A DNA stretch of 64,000 nucleotides from Erythrobacter sp. (GTDB lineage: Bacteria; Pseudomonadota; Alphaproteobacteria; Sphingomonadales; Sphingomonadaceae), in contig JASBTD010000035.1 in NCBI GenBank assembly GCA_030148605.1, positions 23,902 to 87,901 of the forward strand, in the 5' to 3' direction. Positions within the stretch are counted from its first letter, which is position 1. Each line of letters opens with the position of its first letter. The notes beneath the pieces were generated by a model, which saw nothing but the letters and a program-made list of their open reading frames with translations, had not been told where the DNA came from and did not search any database. Made by a program: the position numbers and the translations under genes. Positions 43,390 to 52,126 of the stretch are shown here, piece by piece.

Positions 43390-44667
43390 ATGAGTGATAC
43401 GATCTTCGCTCTGTCTAGCGGAGCGCCCCCCGCTGCGATCGGTGTGATCCGCATCAGCGGCCCGAAGGCAGGCGAGGCGCTGCGCGCGCTAACGGGGCGC
43501 GAACTGGAGCCGCGTCATGCAAGCCTGGCCAAGCTTCGCGGTGCGGATAGCGCGCTGCTCGATGAAGCGCTGGTGCTGTGGTTTCCTGGCCCGGCTACTG
43601 CGACCGGTGAAGACCTGGCCGAGCTGCATTGCCATGGCGGGCGCGCTGTCGTTGCGGCGATCGAAGCTGAACTGGCTGGTATAGAGGGGCTTCGCCGGGC
43701 GGAGCCGGGCGAATTCACCCGCCGGGCCTTTGCCAATGGCCGGATCGATCTGGCAGAGGCAGAGGGGCTGGCAGACCTGCTCAGCGCGGAGACCGAGCTT
43801 CAGCGCAGCGCAGCCCTGGCGATGGCGGGTGGGGCTCTATCGGCGCAGGTAGAGCAATGGCGCGAAACCTTGCTCCGGCTCGCTGCAGAAGTCGAGGCGG
43901 CGCTGGATTTCGCCGATGAAGACGATGTTGCGGGTCTATCGGATGATTTTTCCGCGCGATTGGGCTGTTTTTCCGGTGAATTGGCCAATTGGCTGGCCCG
44001 GCCGCGCTCCGAACGGCTGGGAGAGGGTTTCAGAGTCGTTCTTGCAGGGCCTCCAAATGCCGGAAAATCCACACTTTTCAATGCTTTGATAGAATCTGAA
44101 GCAGCAATTACATCTCCCATTGCCGGCACCACGCGCGATGTGATCGAGCGCTCGGTTGCAATTGACGGTTTGCCATTCACCTTTGTCGATACAGCAGGTT
44201 TGCGCGACGAAGGATCGGACGAGATCGAGGCTATCGGCGTCGGGCGGGCCCGAAGCCAGCTGGAAAGTGCCGATCTGGTTCTATGGTTGGGGCCTGAACA
44301 CGAGGGACCAGCGGATTGCTGGGAAATTGAAGCCCAGATCGATAAAATAGTGAATCCGGTTAAATTGTGCCCAAATTGGCGGGTGTCAGCGCAAACCGGC
44401 GAAAATCTCGCTGAATTGAAGGTGGCCTTGGTCGAGAAAGCACGTAGGGCCATGCCGAAGCCCGGCGAAGCGGCGCTCAACGCCCGGCAGCATGGTTTAC
44501 TGGCCGAAGCGCAGCAAGCGATCGACGAAGCCAGGCAGATTTCTGATCCATTGATTATTGCTGAATGCCTGCGGCGTGCCCGGCTGGGTTTTGACCGTCT
44601 TGTGGGCAGGGCAACCACGGAAGACATGCTCGATGCTCTGTTTGGGCGGTTCTGCATCGGCAAATAG
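43390..44667 (+). CDS. mnmE: tRNA modification GTPase MnmE (TrmE)
   Basis: A 425-residue GTPase that, with MnmG, adds carboxymethylaminomethyl groups to wobble uridine in tRNA. The N-terminal formyl-THF-binding part has ALSSGAPPAAIGVIRISGP, the central GTPase shows AGPPNAGKSTLFNAL (G1), ITSPIAGTTRD (G2), DTAGLRDEGSDEIE (G3), and the C-terminus ends in FCIGK, whose cysteine is functional. mnmG follows after a 134-base gap containing parS. Confidence 0.97.
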   Translation: MSDTIFALSSGAPPAAIGVIRISGPKAGEALRALTGRELEPRHASLAKLRGADSALLDEALVLWFPGPATATGEDLAELHCHGGRAVVAAIEAELAGIEGLRRAEPGEFTRRAFANGRIDLAEAEGLADLLSAETELQRSAALAMAGGALSAQVEQWRETLLRLAAEVEAALDFADEDDVAGLSDDFSARLGCFSGELANWLARPRSERLGEGFRVVLAGPPNAGKSTLFNALIESEAAITSPIAGTTRDVIERSVAIDGLPFTFVDTAGLRDEGSDEIEAIGVGRARSQLESADLVLWLGPEHEGPADCWEIEAQIDKIVNPVKLCPNWRVSAQTGENLAELKVALVEKARRAMPKPGEAALNARQHGLLAEAQQAIDEARQISDPLIIAECLRRARLGFDRLVGRATTEDMLDALFGRFCIGK

Positions 44668-44706
44668 GCCCCAGCGACGGCCCCAGCGTTGGTCCGGCAT
44701 CGCTAG

Positions 44707-44722
44707 TGTTTCACGTGAAACA
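44707..44722. other. parS centromere site 1 (perfect)
   Basis: TGTTTCACGTGAAACA, the full 16-base palindromic parS consensus, in the gap between mnmE and mnmG. ParB encoded at 48.1-49.1 kb should bind it. It is one of four sites in 2.5 kb. Confidence 0.95.
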
Positions 44723-44801
44723 TCCGGTGTTGTGGTATCGCGAGCGCGAGCTCGGCGAAAGTCCTTTGACCACGCGGTGCCGCTGAAGTAACGGGCGGCG
44801 C

Positions 44802-46655
44802 ATGCAAAGCTTCGATGTCCTTGTTGTCGGCGGCGGTCATGCCGGTGTCGAGGCGGCCTGCGCGGCGGCCCGCATGGGCGCGCGCACCGGTCTCGTCAGC
44901 TTTGACTTGAGTGCCGTTGGTGCGATGAGCTGCAATCCGGCGATTGGCGGGCTGGGCAAGGGCCATCTGGTGCGCGAAGTTGATGCGCTTGACGGTGTGA
45001 TCGGGCGCGCTGCCGATGCCGGGGCCATCCACTATCGCATGCTCAATCGTTCGAAGGGAAGCGCTGTATGGGGCCCGCGTGTGCAGGCCGATCGCAAGCT
45101 GTTCAAGGCGGCCGTCCAAGGTGCGGTAAGGGCGCAGCAAGGGCTCGAGCTGATCGCGGGAGAGGCTGCGGCACTGCAATTGTCGGGCAATCGTGTGTCA
45201 GGTCTGGAGCTGGCCGATGGAACCATACTCGAGGCGCCAACGGTTATCCTGTGCACCGGGACCTTCCTTGGCGGGACCTTGTTTCGCGGTGAAGAGCGTT
45301 TCGAAGGTGGCCGGATTGGCGAGAATTCGGCGCAGAAGCTCGCGGCGCAGCTGCGGGGGGCTGATCTGCCCATGGCGCGACTCAAGACCGGCACACCACC
45401 ACGGCTGGATGGTCGGACAATCGACTGGGCCAGCCTGGAGGAACAGCCTTCGGACGCCGATCACTGGACAATGTCGCCGTTGACGGAGCGTCGCGCCAAT
45501 CCGCAGATTTTCTGTGCGATCACACGCACGACCGAGGCCGCGCATGAAGCCATTCGCGCCAATCTGCACCGTTCACCGATGTTCACCGGTGCCATTGGGG
45601 CGGCTGGGCCACGCTATTGCCCTTCGATCGAAGACAAAATCCACCGTTTCGGCGATCGTGACGGGCATCAGGTTTTCCTTGAGCCAGAGGGACTCGATAC
45701 GCATCTGGTCTATCCCAACGGGATCAGCACTTCGCTGCCAACCGATGTCCAGCTTACCATGCTGCGCGCGATGCCGGGGTTGGAGCGGGTCGTGATGGAA
45801 GTGCCCGGTTATGCGGTGGAGTATGACCATATCGACCCGCGCGCTTTGACCGCTGACTTGCAGCTTCGTGCGATTCCTGGCCTCTATTGTGCGGGGCAGA
45901 TCAACGGCACCACCGGTTATGAAGAGGCGGCGGCGCAGGGACTTGTCGCGGGATTGAATGCCGCAGCTTCTGTTTTGGGCAAGGAACCACCCAGGCTTGA
46001 CCGCGCGAACAGCTATATCGCGGTGATGGTGGATGATCTTACACTACAAGGCGTGAGTGAGCCTTACCGCATGCTTACCGCGCGCGCGGAGTACCGCTTG
46101 CGTTTGCGCGCCAACAATGCGTCCACGCGACTGACTTCCCTGGGTATCGATGCCGGATGTGTCGGTACCGAACGCAAGGACTGGTTTGTTTCACGTGAAA
46201 CACGCCGGGCCGCGCTGGCGCCGCATTTCGAAGCTGAGCTGAGCGCGAAAGACCTCAACGATGCCGGTTTGAACGTCCGCCGGGATGGTGGCCTGAAGCC
46301 CATCGCCGAGTGGTTGCGGCATGACGGGGTGGGGCTGAGCGAGCTGGCACCATGGCTCGATGCGGAGCTTGACCCGACCGATCCCCTCGTGGCTGAAATG
46401 GCCGAAGATTCTGTCTATGCACCCTATCTGGCGCGGCAGGATGCTGAGTTGCGCGATTTGCGGGCCAGCGAAGCGCTCGAGCTGGGCGGCGATTTCCCCT
46501 TTGCTGAAGTGCCCGGCCTGTCAAACGAAATGATCGAGCGGCTCGCGGCGGCGAAGCCCGCCAGCCTGGCTGCCGCCGGCCGTGTGCCCGGCGTTACCCC
46601 GGCGGCGCTCTCTGCACTGCTTGTCCACGCGCGGCGAAGGCAGCAAGCAGCATGA
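44802..46655 (+). CDS. mnmG: tRNA modification enzyme MnmG (GidA)
   Basis: A 617-residue FAD/NADH-dependent partner of MnmE. It begins [21 protein letters not shown], the FAD-binding Rossmann fold. The [24 protein letters not shown] block (split here), [20 protein letters not shown] and [22 protein letters not shown] are MnmG signatures. A perfect parS site lies inside the coding region. The end overlaps rsmG by four bases. Confidence 0.97.
   Translation: MQSFDVLVVGGGHAGVEAACAAARMGARTGLVSFDLSAVGAMSCNPAIGGLGKGHLVREVDALDGVIGRAADAGAIHYRMLNRSKGSAVWGPRVQADRKLFKAAVQGAVRAQQGLELIAGEAAALQLSGNRVSGLELADGTILEAPTVILCTGTFLGGTLFRGEERFEGGRIGENSAQKLAAQLRGADLPMARLKTGTPPRLDGRTIDWASLEEQPSDADHWTMSPLTERRANPQIFCAITRTTEAAHEAIRANLHRSPMFTGAIGAAGPRYCPSIEDKIHRFGDRDGHQVFLEPEGLDTHLVYPNGISTSLPTDVQLTMLRAMPGLERVVMEVPGYAVEYDHIDPRALTADLQLRAIPGLYCAGQINGTTGYEEAAAQGLVAGLNAAASVLGKEPPRLDRANSYIAVMVDDLTLQGVSEPYRMLTARAEYRLRLRANNASTRLTSLGIDAGCVGTERKDWFVSRETRRAALAPHFEAELSAKDLNDAGLNVRRDGGLKPIAEWLRHDGVGLSELAPWLDAELDPTDPLVAEMAEDSVYAPYLARQDAELRDLRASEALELGGDFPFAEVPGLSNEMIERLAAAKPASLAAAGRVPGVTPAALSALLVHARRRQQAA
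46187..46202. other. parS site 2, inside mnmG (perfect)
   Basis: A second exact copy of TGTTTCACGTGAAACA, read in frame as part of WFVSRETRR in MnmG. The coding sequence tolerates the palindrome, and its retention at 16 of 16 bases suggests selection for ParB binding. Confidence 0.95.
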
Positions 46656-47275
46656 GCGAGCAGTTATTGGGGGACGAGGCGGCAGCGCGCGCCTATGTGG
46701 GGTCAGTGGCCGACACGGTTGCGATGGAGCGGCTGAAATCGCTCATCGCCGCGCTGCTTGAAGAGAATCGGCACCAGAACCTGATTTCGCGCCCGTCAGA
46801 GGCGCAGATGTGGCAGCGACATATCGCCGATAGCGCGCAGCTACTGCGCTTTGTTCCACGCGAAACATCCGGCACATGGCTGGATCTGGGTACGGGCGCG
46901 GGGTTTCCGGGCATCGTTATCGCTGCGCTACAGCCCGAACGCGAAGTGATCCTGGTCGAATCGCGCGCCAGGCGGGTGGAGTGGCTGGAGCGCATGGCGG
47001 AGCAACTCGACCTTCCCAATTGTCGCGTGGAAGGACAGCGGCTGGAGCTGGTCAAACCGTTCCAGGCGCGTGTCATATCGGCACGCGCATTCGCTCCGCT
47101 GGAAAAACTCCTCCGTTTGTCCGCACCCTTTTCCACAAAGCAGACCACCTACCTGTTGCCCAAGGGGCGTTCGGCGGCGCAAGAATTGGCAGTGATGCCC
47201 CGCAAGATTCGCGAAATGTTTCACGTGGAACACTCCTTGACCGATAGCGAAGCGGGGATCATCGTAAGCACTTAG
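46652..47275 (+). CDS. rsmG: 16S rRNA m7G methyltransferase RsmG (GidB)
   Basis: A 207-residue SAM-dependent methyltransferase that modifies G527 of 16S rRNA. The SAM motif [15 protein letters not shown] is clear, followed by [18 protein letters not shown] and [14 protein letters not shown]. Two parS-like sequences, at 46852 and 47217, lie in its coding region. The start overlaps mnmG, and the gene precedes parA by 24 bases. Confidence 0.96.
   Translation: MSEQLLGDEAAARAYVGSVADTVAMERLKSLIAALLEENRHQNLISRPSEAQMWQRHIADSAQLLRFVPRETSGTWLDLGTGAGFPGIVIAALQPEREVILVESRARRVEWLERMAEQLDLPNCRVEGQRLELVKPFQARVISARAFAPLEKLLRLSAPFSTKQTTYLLPKGRSAAQELAVMPRKIREMFHVEHSLTDSEAGIIVST
46852..46867. other. parS-like site 3, inside rsmG (two mismatches)
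   Basis: TGTTCCACGCGAAACA differs from the consensus at two positions. It is read as part of FVPRETSG in RsmG. Binding is likely weaker than at the perfect sites. Confidence 0.7.
47217..47232. other. parS-like site 4, inside rsmG (one mismatch)
   Basis: TGTTTCACGTGGAACA differs from the consensus at one base and encodes part of MFHVEHS near the RsmG C-terminus. It lies about 70 bases before parA. Confidence 0.85.
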
Positions 47276-47299
47276 CTGCAGGAAGGCGGACAAAAGCCG

Positions 47300-48076
47300 A
47301 TGATCACGATCGCGATTGCGAACCAGAAGGGCGGGGTGGGCAAGACCACCACTGCCATCAATATCGCCACAGCTATGGCTGCAATCGGCTGGCGTACGCT
47401 GCTGATTGACCTTGATCCGCAGGGAAATGCGTCAACCGGGCTGGGCGTGGGCAATGAAGCGCGGATCGCTTCAAGCTATGATGTGCTGATCGATGGTGTG
47501 GCTCTGTCCGAAGCTTCTGTCAGCACCAGCATCCCCGGTTTGGACATCGTCCCGGCGACTGTAGACCTGAGCGGTGCAGAGGTTGAACTGGTTTCGGTTG
47601 AAGAGCGAACATCGCGTCTTTCCAAAGCCTTGGCGCAGCATCGTGGCCACGATATCTGTTTTATCGATTGCCCGCCGTCACTGGGTTTGTTGACACTCAA
47701 TGCACTTTCGGCGGCAGATACGCTGCTTGTACCGTTGCAATGCGAATTCTTCGCGCTTGAGGGGCTGAGCCAGCTTTTGCAGACCGTCGAACAGGTGCAG
47801 CAGCGCTTCAACCCCAATCTGGGCATCATCGGAGTTACTCTCACGATGTTTGACCGGCGTAATCGGCTGACTGACCAGGTCGCCGATGACGTGCGTGAAT
47901 GCCTCGGCAATCTGGTGTTCGAAACCGTTATCCCGCGCAATGTCCGCCTGTCCGAAGCGCCCAGCCACGGGCTGCCCGCGCTGGTCTATGATCATGCTTG
48001 TGCCGGTAGCCGTGCCTATATCGCCTTGGCGCGCGAGCTGATCGGTCGCTTGCCCGAAGAGAGGAAAGCTGCATGA
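47300..48076 (+). CDS. parA: Chromosome partitioning ATPase ParA
   Basis: A 258-residue Walker-type ATPase that moves ParB-parS complexes over the nucleoid. The deviant Walker A is NQKGGVGKTTTAINIA with both lysines, and LLIDLDPQGNASTGLG and the Walker B-like FIDCPPSLGLLTLNAL follow. It precedes parB with a four-base overlap. Confidence 0.97.
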   Translation: MITIAIANQKGGVGKTTTAINIATAMAAIGWRTLLIDLDPQGNASTGLGVGNEARIASSYDVLIDGVALSEASVSTSIPGLDIVPATVDLSGAEVELVSVEERTSRLSKALAQHRGHDICFIDCPPSLGLLTLNALSAADTLLVPLQCEFFALEGLSQLLQTVEQVQQRFNPNLGIIGVTLTMFDRRNRLTDQVADDVRECLGNLVFETVIPRNVRLSEAPSHGLPALVYDHACAGSRAYIALARELIGRLPEERKAA

Positions 48077-49053
48077 GCGATTCTTCCGATCCGATCCGCT
48101 TCTCAGTTCCGGCGCGCAGCGCGGCCGATGGCAAGAAGAGACTCGGGCGCGGGTTGGGCGCTCTGCTGGGAGAAACCCGGCGTGAAGAGCCCTTGGCCAG
48201 CAAACCGGAGCAAGAAACAGAGGAAAGCACCGAAAACACAGTAGCTTATGCAAGTTCTGGCTTGGCGTCTCTGGCTATTGCGTCGATCGAACCTCTGCCG
48301 GGGCAGCCGCGCCAGCGCTTTGATGAGACAGCTCTTGAGGAACTCGCCGCATCGATTGCTGCGCGCGGGGTGATCCAGCCGATTATCGTGCGGCCGCGCG
48401 GCGAAGGAAAATACCAGCTGGTGGCGGGCGAGCGACGCTGGCGCGCGGCGCAAAAGGCGCGATTGCACGAGATTCCCGCGGTTGTGCGTGAACTCGATGA
48501 ACGTGAAGTCATGGCGTTGGCCTTGATCGAGAATATCCAGCGTGAAGACCTGAACCCGGTTGAAGAGGCGCGCGCTTACCACCGCTTGAGCGAGGATGAG
48601 GGCCTGACTCAGGCTGAAATCGCGCAAATGGTCGAAAAATCGCGCAGTCACGTCGCGAATCTGCAGCGCTTGCTGGCCTTGCCGGATGATGTGCTTGATC
48701 TGGTCGAAGCAGGCGAGCTCAGCATGGGGCATGCGCGCGCACTGATCGGGAACGATGATGCGGTTGCGCTGGCCAAACGTGCAGTTCGCGAAAAACTGTC
48801 GGTTCGCGAGGTTGAAGACCTTGCCCGGGGCGATGCTCCGCCCAAGTCGCGCAAATCGGGCCGCCGCAACACGCGCGATCCGGCCAAGGATGCCGATATT
48901 GCTGCGGTTCAGGCGCATCTGGAAGAGTTTCTTGGCCTGACAGTGCGGATCAAGACCGAAGCGGACCCGCGCAAGGGCGCTGTGACGATCAAATATCGCA
49001 CGCTCGACCAGCTGGATCTGATCTGCCAGCGCCTGACCGGCGGCGATATTTAA
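48073..49053 (+). CDS. parB: Chromosome partitioning protein ParB
   Basis: A 326-residue CTP-dependent clamp that loads at parS and spreads. After a charged N-terminus the CTPase fold shows IIVRPRGEGKYQLVAGERRWRAAQ (split here; GERRxRA box), then VMALALIENIQREDLNPVEEA, and the helix-turn-helix LTQAEIAQMVEKSRSHVANLQRLLAL. A basic linker and C-terminal dimerisation domain follow. It is the binder for the four parS sites upstream. Confidence 0.97.
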   Translation: MSDSSDPIRFSVPARSAADGKKRLGRGLGALLGETRREEPLASKPEQETEESTENTVAYASSGLASLAIASIEPLPGQPRQRFDETALEELAASIAARGVIQPIIVRPRGEGKYQLVAGERRWRAAQKARLHEIPAVVRELDEREVMALALIENIQREDLNPVEEARAYHRLSEDEGLTQAEIAQMVEKSRSHVANLQRLLALPDDVLDLVEAGELSMGHARALIGNDDAVALAKRAVREKLSVREVEDLARGDAPPKSRKSGRRNTRDPAKDADIAAVQAHLEEFLGLTVRIKTEADPRKGAVTIKYRTLDQLDLICQRLTGGDI

Positions 49054-49062
49054 AGCTCAGCG

Positions 49063-49123
49063 AAGTCGCGCCGCGCAACTTTGCATGCTAGCCGAGTGTG
49101 AGAAAGTCGCGCCGCGCAATTTT
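49063..49123. repeat. Two direct copies of a near-palindrome after parB
   Basis: AAGTCGCGCCGCGCAA occurs at 49063-49078 and again, identical, at 49104-49119, a 41-base period. With its flanking bases each copy is itself nearly palindromic (AAGTxGCGCxGCGCxACTT) and is followed by TTT. They start 10 bases past the parB stop. They could be terminators, a protein-binding pair or REP-like repeats. I saw no further copy in the window. Confidence 0.6.
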
Positions 49124-49167
49124 CCCTCCGTCAAACCTCTGATTTTTCGAACGAAGTTACGACAGTG

Positions 49168-49665
49168 TCAGATTCTGTCCGCCAGAATCCCGGCCAGGCG
49201 TTCCAATCCAGCGGCATCTTCGCGCGTGAACCGTGCTGGTTCAGGCGAATCGAGGTCAATAACCGCCACCACTCGCCCTTCGCGCACCACCGGCACGACC
49301 AGTTCCGATCGGCTTGCTGCATCGCAGGCGATGTGGCCGGGGAAGGCGTGAACATCTTCGACGAGCTGGGTTTCCCCCGATTCTGCCGCTGCGCCGCAAA
49401 CTCCTGCGCCCAAAGGAATGCGGATGCAGGCGGGCCGGCCGACAAAGGGGCCGAGAATGAGCTCTTCGCCGCCGCTCTTGCTCGCGCCGATCCGGTAGAA
49501 TCCGGCCCAGTTCAGATCAGGCACGAACTCCCACAGAAGCGCCGCGACATTGGCCATATTGGCGACAGCATCTGGCTCGTCAGTAGTTAGCGCCTCAGCA
49601 GCACCGCAAAGCTGGCGATAGCGCTCTGGCGCATCCAGCGCCGGATCGGGTTTGAAATCATACAT
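49168..49665 (-). CDS. msrC: Free methionine-(R)-sulfoxide reductase (GAF)
   Basis: A protein of about 165 residues with a GAF fold that reduces free methionine-R-sulfoxide. It shows LNWAGFYRIG, LGPFVGRPACIRIPLGAGVC, DVHAFPGHIACDAASRSELVVPV (split here) and VIDLDSPEPARF. Three conserved cysteines (PAC, GVCG, HIACD) fit the catalytic mechanism. The start is set at the second ATG because the longer N-terminus looks unlike the family. It is convergent with parB. Confidence 0.93.
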   Translation of the reverse strand: MYDFKPDPALDAPERYRQLCGAAEALTTDEPDAVANMANVAALLWEFVPDLNWAGFYRIGASKSGGEELILGPFVGRPACIRIPLGAGVCGAAAESGETQLVEDVHAFPGHIACDAASRSELVVPVVREGRVVAVIDLDSPEPARFTREDAAGLERLAGILADRI

Positions 49666-49770
49666 GCTGGCTCTCGATCTAGGCACAGCGCACATAAACA
49701 CAAGCCCTGTGCAATGGCCCTCTTACAACTGCCATTGCCGAGCGCGTGAGGCTCGCTTATGCCTGCGCCC

Positions 49771-51240
49771 ATGAGCATTCTCAAAAAGATCCTGATCGCC
49801 CTTCTCGTACTGGCCGTGTTACTTGGCGCTGCACTCTGGTTTGTTACCCGCGGGGACACGGCGGGCCTTTCCGTGGATGAAGTTGCCGGGACAGAGCCGA
49901 CGCTGGAAGATCCGGACGCAGAAATGTTTCCGACTGTGCGGATTGCCAAGCCGGTTGGCTGGAACGATGGCGAGAAGCCCGACACGGCTGAAGGGCTCGA
50001 AGTGGTACGGTTTGCCGAAGGGCTCGATCATCCGCGTGTGTTGCAAGCGCTTCCGAATGGCGATGTTCTGACAACTCTTACGCGTTCACCCAAAAGCGAA
50101 GGCGACGGCGGGATTACCGCCTGGATTGCTGATTGGTTGATGACGCGGGCCGGGGCGACCGGCGATTCGCCCAATCAGATCGTGCTGCTGCGCGATAGCG
50201 ATGGAGACGGGGCTTCGGACGAGCAGATCGTGATCGCCGACGCCGAAAATGGTCTCGATTCCCCATCCGGCATGGGGTGGCATGACGGCACACTCTATGT
50301 CGCCAATCACGATGAAGTGCTTGCCTTCTCTTATGAATTAGGTGCGAATTCCGTCGCGGGCGAACCGCGCAAGCTGATGGACCTGCCGCCTGGCGGCGGG
50401 CACTGGATGCGCAATCTCGAGCTTAGCCCGGACGGCAGCAAATTATATGTTGCAGTCGGTTCGGTTTCCAACATTGGCGAACAAGGGATGGAAGTTGAGC
50501 AGGGTCGTGCGATGATCTGGGAATATGACATCGCCGCGGATCGCCAGCGCCAGTTCGGTGTTGGCTTGCGCAACCCCAATGGCCTGGCCTGGAGCCCTTG
50601 GTCAGGCGAGCTTTGGACAACTGTGAACGAGCGCGACATGTTGGGCAGCGACTTGGTGCCTGACTATCTCACCAATGTCCCTGTTGGCGCGCAATATGGC
50701 TGGCCGTGGATCTATTGGGGCGAGAATCTCGATGAGCGGGTAAAGGCGCCGCGTCCGGCCTATCTGGTTGAATATACCAGAAAACCCGAATTCGCGATGG
50801 GGCCGCATGTGGCCGCTCTGGGGCTTGTTTTCACTGCTGAAGGCCATCTGATGGGCAAGAATTTCGCCAGCGGTGCCTTCGTTGCGCAACATGGTTCGTG
50901 GAATCGCAAGCCGCCTTCGGGATATAATGTGGTCTATGTCGCGTTTGACGAGCGCGGCAATCCGCAGGGCAAGCCTGTGCCAGTTCTGACCGGCTTCCTG
51001 AATGATGATGGAACCACTAAAGGGCGCCCGACCTGGGTCGAATGGGCTGGTGATGGCGCATTGCTCGTCAGTGATGACACAGCGGGGATCATCTGGCGGG
51101 TTGTCGCCAGTGGAGCGGAGCCCGGAGCAGGAATCTCGCCGCTGGAGTCAAACCCGCTGCGCGCCCAGCGCGAGTTGAGGGGCGACCCGCGGGCGGTCTT
51201 CACTGAAGAGGACTACGCGCGGATCCAGCCGGCGCAATAA
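49771..51240 (+). CDS. PQQ-type sugar dehydrogenase (sorbosone dehydrogenase-like)
   Basis: A protein of about 489 residues with an N-terminal membrane anchor or signal (about residues 5-25) and a beta-propeller body. It contains LDHPRVLQALPNGDVLTT, SGMGWHDGTLYVANHDEVL, LSPDGSKLYVAVGS, FGVGLRNPNGLAWSP and APRPAYLVEYTRKPEF, as in soluble PQQ-dependent glucose/sorbosone dehydrogenases. It may face the periplasm. Substrate is unknown. Two close ATGs exist at the start (four codons apart). Confidence 0.88.
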   Translation: MSILKKILIALLVLAVLLGAALWFVTRGDTAGLSVDEVAGTEPTLEDPDAEMFPTVRIAKPVGWNDGEKPDTAEGLEVVRFAEGLDHPRVLQALPNGDVLTTLTRSPKSEGDGGITAWIADWLMTRAGATGDSPNQIVLLRDSDGDGASDEQIVIADAENGLDSPSGMGWHDGTLYVANHDEVLAFSYELGANSVAGEPRKLMDLPPGGGHWMRNLELSPDGSKLYVAVGSVSNIGEQGMEVEQGRAMIWEYDIAADRQRQFGVGLRNPNGLAWSPWSGELWTTVNERDMLGSDLVPDYLTNVPVGAQYGWPWIYWGENLDERVKAPRPAYLVEYTRKPEFAMGPHVAALGLVFTAEGHLMGKNFASGAFVAQHGSWNRKPPSGYNVVYVAFDERGNPQGKPVPVLTGFLNDDGTTKGRPTWVEWAGDGALLVSDDTAGIIWRVVASGAEPGAGISPLESNPLRAQRELRGDPRAVFTEEDYARIQPAQ

Positions 51241-51261
51241 GGCTGACCTGAAGGCTTGACC

Positions 51262-52116
51262 CTAGATCGGCTTCTCCGCCCGTCCAGCCAGTTCTACCAC
51301 GAATTGCCAGGCTGAACGGCCTGAACGCTGGCCGCGCTGCATCGCCCATTCGAGCGCTTCCTCTTCGCTGAAGGAAAGCCCGCGCGGTTCGGCATAGGCG
51401 CGGACAATCTCGAGATATTGCTCCTTGCCGCAAGGATGGAAGCCAAGTGACAGGCCAAACCGGTCTGCCAGCGCCAGCTTGTCATCCACTGCATCGCGGC
51501 GATTCAGTGGGCTTTCGTCAGACCCGCTTTCCTGTTCGCTTGCCTGGCGGGCGAGGATGGCGCGGCGGTTGGATGTAACGGCGAGCCGCGTGCTGGCAGG
51601 GCGAGATTCCACCCCCCCTTCGAGCCAGCTGCGCAAACGGCGCGGGCCGACAGTGTCATCCTCCGCGAATCCCAGATCATCGACGAAGATCAGGAACTGG
51701 CGCTCCACCTGCACCAGCTGATGGAAGAGTTCGGGCAAGCTATCGAGTGCATCGGGTGCGACTTGCACCAGTGCCAATGCCATTGGCGCTTTTTCCTGCA
51801 CCGCCTGTGTTGCGGCGCGCAGAAGGGCGGATTTTCCCATGCCGCGGGCACCCCAAAGCAGCATGTCATGCGCCGCATAGCCCCAGGCAAGCCGAGCCAG
51901 ATTCTCCAGCACTTGCGCTTTCTGCCGATCGATGCCGCGCAAATCATCGAGCGCAGGGGCGACGATCTCATCGAGTTCGCGGGCGTTTGCCCCATCCCAG
52001 ACATAGGCCGGTTTGGTGCGCCAATCGACCGAGGGCGCCGCGGAGGGTGCAAGGCGCTCTAGCGCATTGGCTATTCGTTCAAGCACAGCTTGGCGGGATG
52101 CGTGGTCACTGCTCAC
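51262..52116 (-). CDS. DUF815 AAA-type ATPase
   Basis: A protein of about 284 residues. Walker A is GARGMGKSALLRAA and Walker B is FLIFVDDLGFAEDD; a later FGLSLGFHPC block with KEQYLEIVRAYAE is typical of DUF815. I placed the start at GTG (MSSDHASRQAV), 10 bases past the end of the acyl-CoA dehydrogenase gene upstream; no ATG suits. The role of the family is unknown. It probably shares the transcript of the dehydrogenase. Confidence 0.85.
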   Translation of the reverse strand: MSSDHASRQAVLERIANALERLAPSAAPSVDWRTKPAYVWDGANARELDEIVAPALDDLRGIDRQKAQVLENLARLAWGYAAHDMLLWGARGMGKSALLRAATQAVQEKAPMALALVQVAPDALDSLPELFHQLVQVERQFLIFVDDLGFAEDDTVGPRRLRSWLEGGVESRPASTRLAVTSNRRAILARQASEQESGSDESPLNRRDAVDDKLALADRFGLSLGFHPCGKEQYLEIVRAYAEPRGLSFSEEEALEWAMQRGQRSGRSAWQFVVELAGRAEKPI

Positions 52117-52126
52117 GCGGCGATAC

